DNA of 64,000 nt from Madurella fahalii. Taxonomy: Eukaryota; Ascomycota; Sordariomycetes; Sordariales. This document shows positions 32,301 to 42,280 of this stretch, one piece after another. The stretch is from positions 6,473,001-6,537,000 of the forward strand of contig CM056875.1 of the NCBI GenBank assembly GCA_029876055.1. The letters run 5' to 3'. Position numbers and translations under genes: made by a program. A model generated the notes under the pieces. It saw nothing but the letters and a program-made list of their open reading frames with translations. It was not told the origin of the DNA and ran no database searches. Every line of letters starts with the position of its first letter. Positions within the stretch are counted from its first letter, which is position 1.

Positions 32301-32812
32301 GCGATAGTCCTGAAGTAGTCGTACAAGCATTGGTTGACCTCCCCTTGCCGCCAGGCTCCCGTCCCGGTCCCGTCCGACCAGACATGCGAAATTGCCATAA
32401 ACGGCTGTTGGGGTTCAATGATGGATCTCCCGTCCAGTGTCCACGCTGCTAACCTTCCGGACTGTGTAGCCTTCTCCAAAAGGTACATTGGAAACCAGTG
32501 GCGGATGGGAGAGCAAGGGTTGGCCGCGCAGTCCTGACGCTCATGCCGCTGCGTCACACCTGTGAAGTCGCGCTGGGAATGTTCGCAGAAATCGATGCTG
32601 CATGTATCATGTCCCTGATGGCCTTGGATAGGCTCGTTCAGGCGCCGGTTCATCAACTGCGGGAGAATCTTCTCCCTCTGCCAATGAAGGCGGACCACCC
32701 CCCACACGCGATTCGGACAGAGGCCGAAATCCTCGGTGGCTTTCCGCAGCGCTTCCCATACCTCAGTGCCTCCCAACGTTTTGTTGAATGCCTCCGTATC
32801 CGCAGAGTTCAT
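29378..32812 (-). CDS. HET-like N-terminus fused to about sixteen ankyrin repeats
   Basis: Intact 1144-codon ORF without introns. Residues 138-256 carry HET-type blocks: PFMAISHVWSDG, CEGIWWDTICIPKD, RMHLNYEDAQITLVHD and WFSRGWTALELARSRKVKVVF. Residues 260-550 form an uncharacterised linker with an acidic stretch near 525-535. Residues about 556-1110 are roughly sixteen ankyrin repeats of the GRTPLSWAAGNGHEAIVKLLL type. In fungi, HET plus repeat proteins act in allorecognition and regulated cell death, with the repeats as presumed sensors. There is no NACHT or NB-ARC module, so this is a two-part form. It is the only undamaged allorecognition-type gene among four such loci in the window. The partner and trigger are unknown. 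Confidence 0.9.
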   Translation of the reverse strand: MNSADTEAFNKTLGGTEVWEALRKATEDFGLCPNRVWGVVRLHWQREKILPQLMNRRLNEPIQGHQGHDTCSIDFCEHSQRDFTGVTQRHERQDCAANPCSPIRHWFPMYLLEKATQSGRLAAWTLDGRSIIEPQQPFMAISHVWSDGTGTGAWRQGEVNQCLYDYFRTIAERFQCEGIWWDTICIPKDKAARSKAISRMHLNYEDAQITLVHDCFLRRWEWFDAETACFAIVMSPWFSRGWTALELARSRKVKVVFAGSVIKDLDEDILARHGTACSDRHWVASELIANLRRGKITSIDSLLQALSSRSTSWPRDKAIIAGLLTGVGTIESDTTQQKVYQDVLRKLGVVSYSNLFHKSTTMSNGFSWCPTNVLDMESCPFGPTLALHENGHVTGQWAVIGELSNIPKQRYNWEGVHRLIKARLCSALQDDPESHWLLVEPSPCSSYGTSEESPHSDVQATMSEVGMPVVVARALLVKPVEAGALSKVEFVGSVYFQPPLSAREVEPHWYSGGTSGVVEVTIGHWEEDEEAGSHSDSGQIGHYLDGVGGEDQSRVRAQLLLEAADNGQEIITRELLDSGVNDPDAIEVDVRDGQGRTPLSWAAGNGHEAIVKLLLEKGADPDSRGPGGWTPLHYASWRCSDGVVKMLLDASANSNARDELGRCAIHLASERGSRGIVALLLERGADPNIQYGKQKYAALHRAAWAGSAQTAAQLLSSGRANPDIQDLKGWTPLHLAAQYAQSAVSRVLLDNGVDVNMVDIRGRTPLHVAALVGDKDVARQLLDGAGAMTSTVLDMNGWRPSHLAAQAGNEAVMELLWEKEAEIGMGLASTSDSWKLLHSAARGGIERVMRDFLQRGRDFFFVTDSQGRLPLHRACEGGNEAVVRLLLDSQGTDVDVIDAKDNDGRTPLHWAAYEGHTAIARLLLEKGASLVAEDQLGETPLWWAIENGHEALVKMILDEGVEFHKLNHGGKKPKRLVGQKGHLGRTPISRAAENGHEGIVRLLLDRGTPSNSGDKEGRTTIGRAAENGHEAVVETLLEMGTHPNQSDRVGGRTPLSWAAANGHAGVVEVLLRKGANANWSGFGHDTPFNEAVQKGHESVVELLRQRSCSPDASLFSRGTLSNHNSVQGGHTSFIKRVLGRIVQS

Positions 32813-34408
32813 GTTTAAACGTAAAGGAAAGGAAAAATTGGAGCAATGTCAAAGAAATTGTTGGTTAGCGAATGAGCGGACACACGACGTGAGTACTGCA
32901 CATCAAAAGCTGACACTGCAGGAATCAACGCCCGGCGTCTAAGATAGGAACATGATTGGTTCCGCATGAGAGCCCCCTCAACTTGAGCCGTGGTCAACAA
33001 AACCATCCAAAAAGTGTTAGAAAGCTAAGCGAGAATGAAATTGTTAATTACCTTTTCGGGAGGGGTCAGTTTCGGACACTGGGGTTCCTAAAAAAGGGAT
33101 TCCCAACTCTCGTTCTTCTCTAATTCTCTATTGTGCTAGCCATGCCAGTTGAATTCTTCGTCGCTCTATTGGAGGCGCCTTAAGGAGATCGCTAGCATTT
33201 GCAAAAATCCTTTTGCACGAGAGATTTCCGATAAGCCTCTCTTCAACAGTTGACTACTTCGTAAAAATGATGATCTTCAGCGTAACATGTCTTATAGCCA
33301 TAGAGAAAAGATCGTGAGATGATTACCAATCTTGGGGCTATGTGGTTACCTCCTACACCGGGATCATCGCAGTTCAGCACCATGCACGCCTACAAATTTT
33401 GCCGACGACAACATTTGGGAAACTCATAGCCCCTGTTGAAGATGACCGCAATACGCCGGAGGTACGGGGTATTTACAGACCCGTAGCATAGATAATCCTG
33501 TCAACGGGGCAATCCTAAACCGATCTCCTTTCAACCCACCCGAAGTGCAAGCTGCATTTACCGAGCAGAAAACAGGAGTTATCTCTATCATAATGTTGTC
33601 ACCTTGACATTTGCACCCAGAACTGGCAATACCGCCTTAGTTGATAACACCGTGGTGCTTCCACTGGGCGCCATGACAACATCATCACCTTATCTACTTC
33701 GCCGTGACGGCCCGGTTGTGTCATTATCTCAAATTATTGACATAGGCGTTGATATCTGGGTAAAGACCAGCACTTACCCTCCTCCCCCAATTCTTCACTA
33801 TCTAGTTAAGGCCACATAGCAACCTGAAATGCATAACAACAGATCAAAAAAAGGCCAATACAAGAAACAACGGAGCCAGCCTCACGGTTCTTATATCCCA
33901 GTCACTCGTCTGCTTCATGCCCACGTACTGCACCCCGCTCAGCTTTCAACTCTCGACGCGTATCCGGCTACTAACACAGGTTCCGAAACGCCGTCGGTCT
34001 AGGCGTTCGTAATTTCAAAGCCCTCGCAGCAAGAACACCCTCGTATTAGGCTAACAGCAAATACAAGATGTGACTCTGTAGCTGACTACCTTATTCAAGG
34101 CCCTTCTGAGAGTATCTAAGCCATCAAGCAACTGCCAATGGCAGGAAAGGAGCGTTCTCCAATTTCCCTCCTCGCCTCAACAGTGACCTCCACAAATCTT
34201 TTCAGCCAGGGTTTAGCATCCGAATCCCACGGGTATACCAACTCCATCACTAGCACCTCAATTTCCTAAACTTCCCCCGATCGCCCGTGCAATCATAAAC
34301 CCACAACTCTTGCTGATTATCCAGCGATTCCTCACCCCATTCCACCTCTTCCTCACAGACGTTACCGCGATCGCATGTCACAATCCAATTACCCCCCGCC
34401 CCCCTAGA
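32813..34408. other. Gene-poor spacer
   Basis: About 1.6 kb, with the presumed promoter of the HET-ankyrin gene on the left. A 71-codon ORF at 33604-33819 has no recognisable feature. Confidence 0.5.
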
Positions 34409-35425
34409 TCACGACATGGTGCCCATGCGAATCGTCTCGGCCGACGCCGAGTCCTTCGCAGGGTCCTCGACCCACTTGACGCCCCTCGCGGAGTCGCGCT
34501 GGCGGATGAGCCGGTTCTTCTTCTGCCGCTCGCGGTAGAACAGCAGGCCCAGCCCCGCAATCAGCGCGACCCCGGCCACGACGCCCACCACCACGCCGGC
34601 AATCCCCCCGCTCGACAGGCCACCCCCGGAACCACTGTTGTTGTTGCTGCCGCCGCCGGCTGTCCCGCCCTCCGACGACGAGGGGTCCGACGACGGCAGG
34701 CTCAGAGGCGGCCCGTTGTCGCCGTGGCCCGGCAGGCCCGTAGGGATCCCTGTCGCCGTCGGAGCCGGGACGTCCTCGTCCAGGGTGTTGTTGAAGCATG
34801 GGATGTCGTTCGGGTTGAAGTCGGCGACGTAGGTGATGTCGGCGCAGGCGTAGAAGGTCTGGTTCTCCGGGCGGTCAAAGTCGGCCGTATACTGGATCTG
34901 GATTGTGGCGTTGGTGCCGGGCGTGATGCTGGCCGGGGGATTGGGGATGTCGAAGCAGGTGTGGCCTGGGTCGATCTCGGCGATGGGGGCCGTGTTGAGG
35001 ATGTAGCCGAAGTCGGCTTGGGTTCTGGGGTCTGGTCGAGGTAGGGGAAAGGGGGAGGCAGTTAGTGGGAGATCGGGAGGTTGGGGGCATGATGAGAAGG
35101 ATGTTGATAAAAGGCTTACCATTGCTGAAGGAGATGCTTAGTTGGGCGTGGTAGGAATCGTCCTGTGCTACGAGGGCGACTTTGCCGCCGGCTTTGTGCC
35201 GCGTTAGCAAGTATACGGAATGGACATTAGGATTGTTTACGCACACAGCGGAAACGGCGTCCTGTTGGTGACGCTCTCAACCGAGCCACATGGAGGGTTG
35301 TTGTCAACCTGCCCGGACCAGAGGCGGTCGCGCGGCCACATGAAGGCCGCGGGGCCCATGTCGTCCGACGCCGCCATAGCGCCGGCTGCAGCGGTCAAGA
35401 AGAGAATCGGCTGCAGAGGAGCCAT
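34409..35425 (-). CDS. BIM1-like (copper-acquisition-factor-like) membrane-anchored protein
   Basis: Three exons rebuilt by frame and splice sites: 35425-35245, 35191-35120 and 35031-34409, giving 291 residues. A signal peptide (about 1-19) is followed by the conserved DNNPPCGS, VTNRTPFPLSGGKVALVAQDD, then PGHTCFDIPNPP, GTNATIQIQYTADFDRPENQ and TFYACADIT. Together these match the fungal BIM1-like/X325-related family. The C-terminal half has a Gly/Ser-rich linker, one membrane helix (GIAGVVVGVVAGVALIAGLG) and a basic cytoplasmic tail. The copper-binding N-terminal His of true X325 members is not visible after the signal peptide, so copper binding is uncertain. It probably sits at the plasma membrane facing the wall. 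Introns are 53 and 88 nt. Confidence 0.82.
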
Positions 35426-36563
35426 TTCCTGTCATGCACTCTGCCTCAGTGGAAGACTCTTAGGGACCAAAACTCCTCAAAGCGTTCTCTGGGGACGGAG
35501 TGGTGAGCCGGAAAGAAAAAGGCCAGTTAAACACAGACGGGACGCAGATAAATCGGCTAATATTATGAGGTATTGGATGACGGCATCCGGAAGGCATTGC
35601 AGGCCGAGGGCGGGTAGTGCACGCTCTTTTATCTTCTGCAATCCCCCACCTTGGACGGAGCACGCAGCTGCTGATTCGGGACAGCCACCTGTGTGCGACT
35701 GTGCGGTCGGGGTGCATGCTGACCAACCCGCTGATGGGTTAACGGCGCCAGAAACGATGCAAACCCGCCCGAACTTCCCTAAGGTAGAAATTGTGCTACA
35801 CATCCGATTTCCGGATGAGCACGTTGCTGCGGAGCCCGTTCTCGCTCTCTGTTTCCCTAAGTCCCCCTCATGTTGCGCCGTTACCAGTGCCGGTCCGACT
35901 GTGACAGGTCGATTTTTTTCTGTGGCGTGATTCTTAGGAACATCCCGGAAAGACAAGATCGGGTAACACCTTCCTTGTTGCCCCGCCCGCTGGCCAGGCC
36001 CAGAAGGTTGTACTGGACTGTATACATGGCTTGCAGCGGTCCTGGGCGATTGGAGCGCGCCTGTTGGTCTTGTCTTATCAGATGATCAGATAAATGGGCT
36101 TGGCGGCTCGTCTCTGCACCCGATTAGATCTTCTTGGGCAACGTGATTGGGTAGGTGGGCCCTTGCTCCATCCAAAGTTCCAGACAGTCACCCCATTCTG
36201 CAGCAGTCGGACGGCCCACCTGCCGAAGAGAGCAACTCTGTGAAGACTGTGAAGCCGATGTCGCATCATTCGCATGGTGCTTAGTTTGGTCGCGGCCGGG
36301 CCACATTCAGCTTTGGACCGGCATTACGCGTTGGACATCTTGGCCGCAGCGTCTATATTGAATTCCACATTCAACAGGGTACATTAAACCAATCCCGCCT
36401 CTTGCCATAATTATCCGCCTTCTCCGCATTGCTCCCCTTCCTGCCTCTTGTGCAGGTACGGTCAAGATTCCCGTTCGCGAAACACATAATACTAGTACTG
36501 TACCTGAGCATCGCCCAAGCCAGTTGTGTTGTCCGTGGCAATTCGCCTTCAACCATTTTCGCA
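35426..36563. other. Divergent intergenic region
   Basis: Lies between two genes transcribed away from each other and should hold both promoters. No ORF in it is convincing. Confidence 0.55.
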
Positions 36564-37331
36564 ATGCATAGTCTTCACTTTTCGTCATACCTCGTTGCCC
36601 TGGCAGCTTTCTCAGCCAATGCTGCTCTGCATAACAGCGACGCAGCCGATGCATTGCTCATGGGCCGCCAGATGCCCGGCACGCCGTTGTACGAATGCCA
36701 CGAAAACTGCGGTATGCCGTTCTTCTTGGGGCTCACTTGAAGCCGCCCTCCTTGGCACGGACTAACACCCGCTCATCCAGGTAACACCATCCGACTCGGT
36801 CGTGACCCGAACCCATGCGACAACAACGACTGGGTCAGCGCCTACGAAGCCTGCCTCGAGTGCGCGCTTGAATTTGACATTTGGCGCATCTACAGCACTG
36901 GCGTTACTAGGGTTGCCGAGAGTTGTGGCCTGAGCCCTTCCCCAGTGCCAGCGTCGTCAACACCCACCTCCACGTCTACTTCTGCTTCTGGTTCGGGATC
37001 CGCTGCACCCAGCGAAACCTCGGCCGCCACCACCGGGACCTCTAACGCGGTTACGGAAATCTCCAGCACCGCAACGGACGCCCCTGTTAGTAGTGACGTG
37101 GTAACTGAACCTGCAACCACGTCGTCACCGGACCAGACGGGTGGGGGTGTTTCCGAACCGACTCCTACAACTGTGTGTTGACTCGTCCCTCCGAAAACCT
37201 GATCCCTGCTAATTTTTCTGCAGTCAACGATCACTGGCGGTGCATCAAAGTCCGAAGTTCACGCTGCAGTGCCCTTGCTGAGTGTTGGGACGTTGATTGC
37301 GATATTTGTCGGGCTTCTGGGCGCTTGGTGA
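36564..37331 (+). CDS. Small Cys-containing GPI-anchored cell-wall protein
   Basis: Exons 36564-36711, 36781-37172 and 37224-37331 give 215 residues. A signal peptide (about 1-21, ending SANA) precedes a Cys-rich part (YECHENCGNTIRLGRDP, NPCDNNDW, ACLECALEFDIW, ESCGL) with six cysteines. A Ser/Thr-rich region follows (about 100-180). The C-terminus has a small-residue site (GGAS) and a hydrophobic end, the form of a GPI attachment signal. Without the second intron (branch CTAAT, acceptor TTCTGCAG) the hydrophobic tail would be lost, which supports the model. Proteins of this kind sit on the fungal wall or membrane; the specific role is unknown. Confidence 0.8.
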
Positions 37332-37778
37332 CGGAAAATGCCAGCTCAATCCCAGCTAGCACACTGCCGAGGTGCCGGGGCCTTGGGGTATGGCATGTGT
37401 GCCCGGTACTGTACAAAAAGTTTTACGAAACGGCGTAGTAAATGATCAACAATCTCGTCCCAAGTTAGAGCCAAAAAATAAAAAGGGGCGGTAGAATACT
37501 ACCTTTCTCCTGCATGCACTTGGCCTAAGAGCGTCTCTGATTTAAAACGGAACACGGGATAGCCGAAAACGTAGCGACATCGCTCCTGAATTTCTAAGTG
37601 TCGATGAGATCAAGGGACCTTAGAGAAAAAGCACCTTGAAGCTTCGACCCATCTCAATATATCTCCCAGGAGCCCCAGCGTCTCTCCAAAACCTCCTCGG
37701 GTGGTTAACCACCAACGCAACTCGTCAAGGTACAGTACAGGACAGCACACCTGCGCTGGCAACCCGCAACCGCCTCCT
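37332..37778. other. Convergent 3' spacer
   Basis: Between the ends of two converging genes. No coding signal. Confidence 0.6.
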
Positions 37779-38593
37779 TCAGCCCGTAACGTTGAAATAG
37801 CCCGCCCTGACCGGCGGCGTCTCCAGCCCGACCGTCTCCACAAACCGCGCCAGGTCGAACCCAAACGTCTGGCCGACCTGCGCCCGCGACACGGAGAAGC
37901 CCGCGGGCGTCTCGTACAGCAAGCTGACGTACCGGTGCGCGTGCGGCGGGTTCTCGGGCGGCGGCGCCGGCCCCACGTACGGCACGGGCCCCGCGGACGA
38001 CGACGTCGGCGGGGTCAGCACGTACACGCCCTCCGCCGTGGCCGTGGTGGTGGGCGTGAAGCCCGTGATGAGGGCGTGCAGGTTGGTGCGGCGGGGGCCG
38101 GCGGAGGGGTTCTGGAAGTTTGCGGGGCTGGAAATGGAGGGAAGGTGGAAGTTAGCGGGGATCGGGAAGGGATAAGTGTCGGCTTTTGAAATGGGTGGGA
38201 GGAGAGGGGGGAAAGCGCGTACACGTCCAGGTCTGCGTTGGGACGGCGGTTGTTAGCTTCTTTGGCAGGTGCAGAGGCATTGGGAGCTGGCGGCGTACCA
38301 ATCATCATCCACAGATAGGTCCCCGTTAGAGGAGCATCGCTGGTACCGATGGTCGGTTGTCTTGCAGTTTCTATGATGTTGAGGCTAATTAGTGTCTGGT
38401 GCCGGTCAAGTTCATGTTCGGTCGAACGCATACCGGCCCTGGTAAAGCTGGCGCCGGGCGTATCCACGGCTTTGGTCCCGAAGATGATGTCGAGCTTGGC
38501 CGTCACCTCGGGCGTAAACCCCTCCGGTGTCTGCGCCGACACAAAGCCGGCAAGAAGCAAAGTTGGAATGAGCGCTGCGGGTGAGAAAAACAT
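37779..38593 (-). CDS. Secreted PEBP-family protein
   Basis: Exons 38593-38223 and 38127-37779 encode 239 residues. Signal peptide about 1-20 (ending FVSAQ). The phosphatidylethanolamine-binding fold is seen in VTPGASFTRAG-like sequence near residue 50, LTGTYLWMMI (usually followed by DPDAP, here GTPPAP), RRTNLHALITGF in place of LHWLV, then YVGPAPPPENPPHAHRYVSLLYE, the hallmark GPxPPxGxHRYxxxLY block, and a C-terminal FDLARFVETVGL and NYF-like end. Family members bind anionic ligands or inhibit proteases. Several ligand-pocket residues differ from the consensus (DPDAP lost), so binding may be altered. The 95-nt intron uses donor GTACGC. Confidence 0.82.
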
Positions 38594-39824
38594 GGTGAAC
38601 GTGTTGTGGGTGAAAGAAGGTGATGGTGGTGGTGGCGGCGTCGGCGGTGGTGTACGGCACCTTGGGATGCGGTATAGATATCTCCGACTGTCGAGTCGAT
38701 GATTTTAGCATTTTATTTATAAGGTCTATATTTTACTTTATTCGCTGTTTCGTAGAAATTGCTGTGGCAGCTGCCCCTGGCGTCTTTGCTCGTCAGGGTA
38801 GTGGTCCAACCCTTCCCACCGTGACGGGCCCAGCCGGAAAAGAGATGCTATAGATGTTAATTTATCCTCCCCGCACGGCACTTCGCCGAGTTCCGTAACC
38901 AACCGAATCCGCTCTTTTGCGGACCATAGCCCTACTGTATTTGAACGTCTAGGCCCAGATCGTTGAATTTGGGAGATAGTCTGTCCTGCAGCCCATATTG
39001 AGGTACATAAGGTAGATACGCAGCGATTGTTCGCCAGAAACCGGTATATACAACTTAAGCGGCATCCTTTCATGTTGCCCAACCTTGCTAGCAATACTCG
39101 ATAAACATGATGATGGACGTATTGGTTGACAGTACCGCTCGAAAATGACAGAAGGTTTTGTCTTAGCGTCCCTGGCTCAGGGTCGAAACACAACTGTAAG
39201 CCAAATCTCGATAATAGAGCAATCGCCTTATGAGAGAAGAGCATACGGCGCTGATCACACCTCTCGGGTTCTGCGTGTCATATTCTCCTCTGCTTTGGCC
39301 CTTATTCTGCTAACCGAGCTACTTCCTGGACAGCTTGCCTCATTATTTCTTATTTCGAAGTCCAGGATTCCCGGTCCAGTCACGAGGCACTGGGAAAACC
39401 ACCCATCCTACCCCAGCGATTCTGGAAAATTGTTAGCGCAAGGTCATTGGTCAGTGTCAATGCGATCAAAGTCATTACTGACATGCTAGCAGGATATGAA
39501 AACGATGTTATTCGTAGCCGGAATCGGACAGCAGATTATCGAGCGAAGTGTAGACACCTACCGACTCTAAGATTGTGTGATCAAATTCACGATATCCAAC
39601 CCCCCTAGGATCCACCATTTGTGACGAACAAGCCAAGACGCGTCTCCAGGTCTTCGGCTAACGTGCCGCCCACTGTTCAGCACCCAGGCAGCATTGGGCA
39701 AAGAGCGGGTCTCGCTGATCAATCATCAGCGTGGATTCGTCAAACCCCTGAACTGATGTTACACCACCAGCCCCGATTTGGATCCTGCGGCTTATGCCAA
39801 CAGCTGGGGGGGAAATTCTTAAAA
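38594..39824. other. Divergent intergenic region
   Basis: Between the PEBP gene (minus) and the glycosyltransferase gene (plus). An in-frame extension upstream of 39825 has only one earlier ATG, at 39756, in a poor context. Confidence 0.55.
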
Positions 39825-41187
39825 ATGTCGATGCCCGCGCGTCCCCTCGTTTCGAGATCCGTTGCGCCCCAAGACCCTTTTCCAGACATCCACGAGCGAC
39901 ACTCCGACGCGCTCGCCATGAGGACGTGGAATTCCCCACGGCCGCGGCTGCTGACTGTCGCGCTTGCTCTCGTCGCTCTTGCGATCGTCGGGTACGGCAC
40001 CTACTATTTTGTGAAGCCTTATCGCTACTCGTACCCGACTTTCCGCTTCAACTCGGTGCCCGATCATGCTTGCGACGGCGCCGACAATATCGAGAACCAG
40101 GCCGGCCAGCCGAAACATGTCATTCCGAATTTTGTCCACTATGTGTGGCTCTTGAAAGACCCAGGGCAGCTTCGCCTCAGCTTCCAGGTGTGGCTGTCGA
40201 TTTACTCGGCGCACATCTTCTGGCGTCCCGAGCGCATCTATCTCCACACTGACGCCGCACCCGAGGTCATCCAAAAAGCCAGGGAATCGGGGACCCCCTG
40301 GACGAAGCGCATCCTAGCGATACCCGGCATCACCATCAACAATGTGGAGGTGCCGAAAACGACGAGGAAGGGGGTGGAGATTGTAGAGATGGAGCATAAG
40401 TCGGATTTTCTCCGATTAGCCGCGCTTCGGGACTTTGGCGGCGTGTACCTGGACACAGACGCCGTCCCACTCCGGGACATCGCCGATTTGCGCAATAGCG
40501 GGTTTGCAAACGTGATCGGGGGACAAACTGGGTTGAGCATGAGATTTACGGGGTACCTCAACAACGGCGTCATGATGGCTGCACCGCATAGCAACCTCAT
40601 GTGAGTAGTGTTCCCGTGGTCGGTCAATGCATAAAAAAAAAAAAAAAAAAAGTCGCGACAGACGTACTGACGGCGTGGGACACAGGACCATCTTCTACGA
40701 GGCGGCGCACGAATTCTTTGACGGACAGTGGGAAACAGCAAGCATCCATTTGCTCACCGACCTCGGCAACCGCTTTGCCTTGATCCCCAACGAGGTGCTG
40801 ATCCTGCAGCCGCAGGCGTTTGATCCGACGAGTTGGCAAAAGGAGGACCAGATACGCCTGTTCAAAGAAGTATTGGATCCCATCGCCACCGGTGTTGGGC
40901 CCGAAGACCAAGGGCAGCAGCAGAGCAGCATTGGGACGTGCCGCGACGCGCTGGCGTGGCTCAAGCAGCGCGAGAACAGCAAACAGACGGATCCGTGGGA
41001 GCTCGATTTCTCCAGCACCTACGTGCTGCACGCCTTCGACAACTGGGTACCCAGCATAATCGGCAAGGACAGAAAGATCGACGTCAAGTACGTGCTCGAG
41101 CGGAAGAGCAACTATGCACGCGCTGTTTTTCCCGCTGTGTGGCGGGCGGTGCAGGAAGGGATCATCCCGCAGGATGAGGTTAGCTGA
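39825..41187 (+). CDS. GT32-type (DXD) glycosyltransferase, Golgi type II membrane protein
   Basis: Exons 39825-40600 and 40686-41187 give 425 residues. A short cytoplasmic N-terminus and one signal anchor (about 42-63) predict a type II Golgi or ER protein. The sugar-transferase region has IPNFVHYVWLL, SDFLRLAALRDFGGVYLDTD with the DXD at Asp210-Asp212, and NNGVMMAAPHSNLM. This is the layout of the Gly_transf_sug/OCH1-like family, which uses GDP- or UDP-sugars with Mn2+. The 85-nt intron holds an A19 run. The start at 39825 was chosen for its context (AAAAATGTCG). The substrate cannot be told from sequence. Confidence 0.88.
40633..40651 (+). repeat. Poly(A) tract inside an intron
   Basis: About 19 A residues between the donor and acceptor of the glycosyltransferase intron (40601-40685). 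Confidence 0.92.
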
Positions 41188-42280
41188 GTGGCGCGATTCG
41201 CTTCAGGTGATCTGCTCGCCACTGATTCGCCACAATGGGTCTGCACGCCTAGGCCGGTACTGGGAAGCAATTGGCCTATTCTGGACCTGATCGCTCCCTC
41301 ATTCCATGGTCGAGGATCTTCCTGCATTAATCCGAGGCATCTCGGACTGCTTCAAACCGATAATACTAATACTTAATCGCACCCGTGGAGCAACCGATGA
41401 AGAGAAAATCCGAAGTGAGGCGGGATTCGCGAAACGGGCACAAAATACCTTCCAGTCTCGCTCCTTTTCGATGGGCGGTCTGGGGTTTGCTGGGGTTCCC
41501 GGTGCCCTGGGTGGCTGAGTGCATGGAACATGTATTAGCCGGAGGGAGCATGCTGCGAGAAATCCTTTCTTGCATCGCGCCGTTTGGATTATGGACGGGT
41601 CTCATTGGTCAAAGGGTGCTGGGAGCGGACCAGCGCGCCAGGGGAATCCTTCTGGTTCGGCAACCGACGGCAAGCAAACACCCGCAAAGATGGTTCCTGC
41701 GGTATTGTTGAGTGATTGCCGTACGTGTATAGAAGTATAGGCGTATCAACGGTGTCATGGCCAATGGTCTAAACATGTTTTCAAGGGCCAATGGGGCTCG
41801 ATTACATATAGCGTGCCGCAGTTGTCATGCCCTGTCAACGTTCCTGCAGCGTTAATCCCAAGGTCCCCACACCCGACTTGGAACGAAGCGCTCCCGGACG
41901 GGTCGGGTCGTGTGAGCCCCGAACGGCAATCGACGGCAGGAAATACTAAACAGTCCGAATTCTCCACATCTAACTTCACCTCCCTCCGACTCGTGGACAA
42001 CTGATTTACGAGTATATCAGCAGCCCGATAATTGTTTTGACAAACCTGGGAATATCCGTGTAAAAAGTAGCTAATTGAACATGTTCCGTATCGTTCCATA
42101 GCTTCACCCCACCTGGCCGCTTTCCAAACCTTCCATCTTACACTGTATTACCGGAAATATGCCTTTCGTCTGTCACCCCAACGCCTTGCTAGTGTGACAA
42201 CCATCCTAACCTCTTCTGGTATCCCAACCAATTTGAAACGCCGAAAGATCACCTCACGTTTATAATTCCAAACAGTACCG
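41188..42280. other. Convergent spacer, about 1.1 kb
   Basis: Lies downstream of two converging genes. A handful of short ORFs overlap on both strands without domains. Confidence 0.5.

Noticed and set aside
34409..35122. Long ORF starting MVSLLSTSFSS as the full gene
   Set aside because: Its first 30 residues are intron sequence. Splicing 35120 to 35031 joins the conserved LSISFSN to RTQADFGY and links to an upstream exon with a signal peptide.
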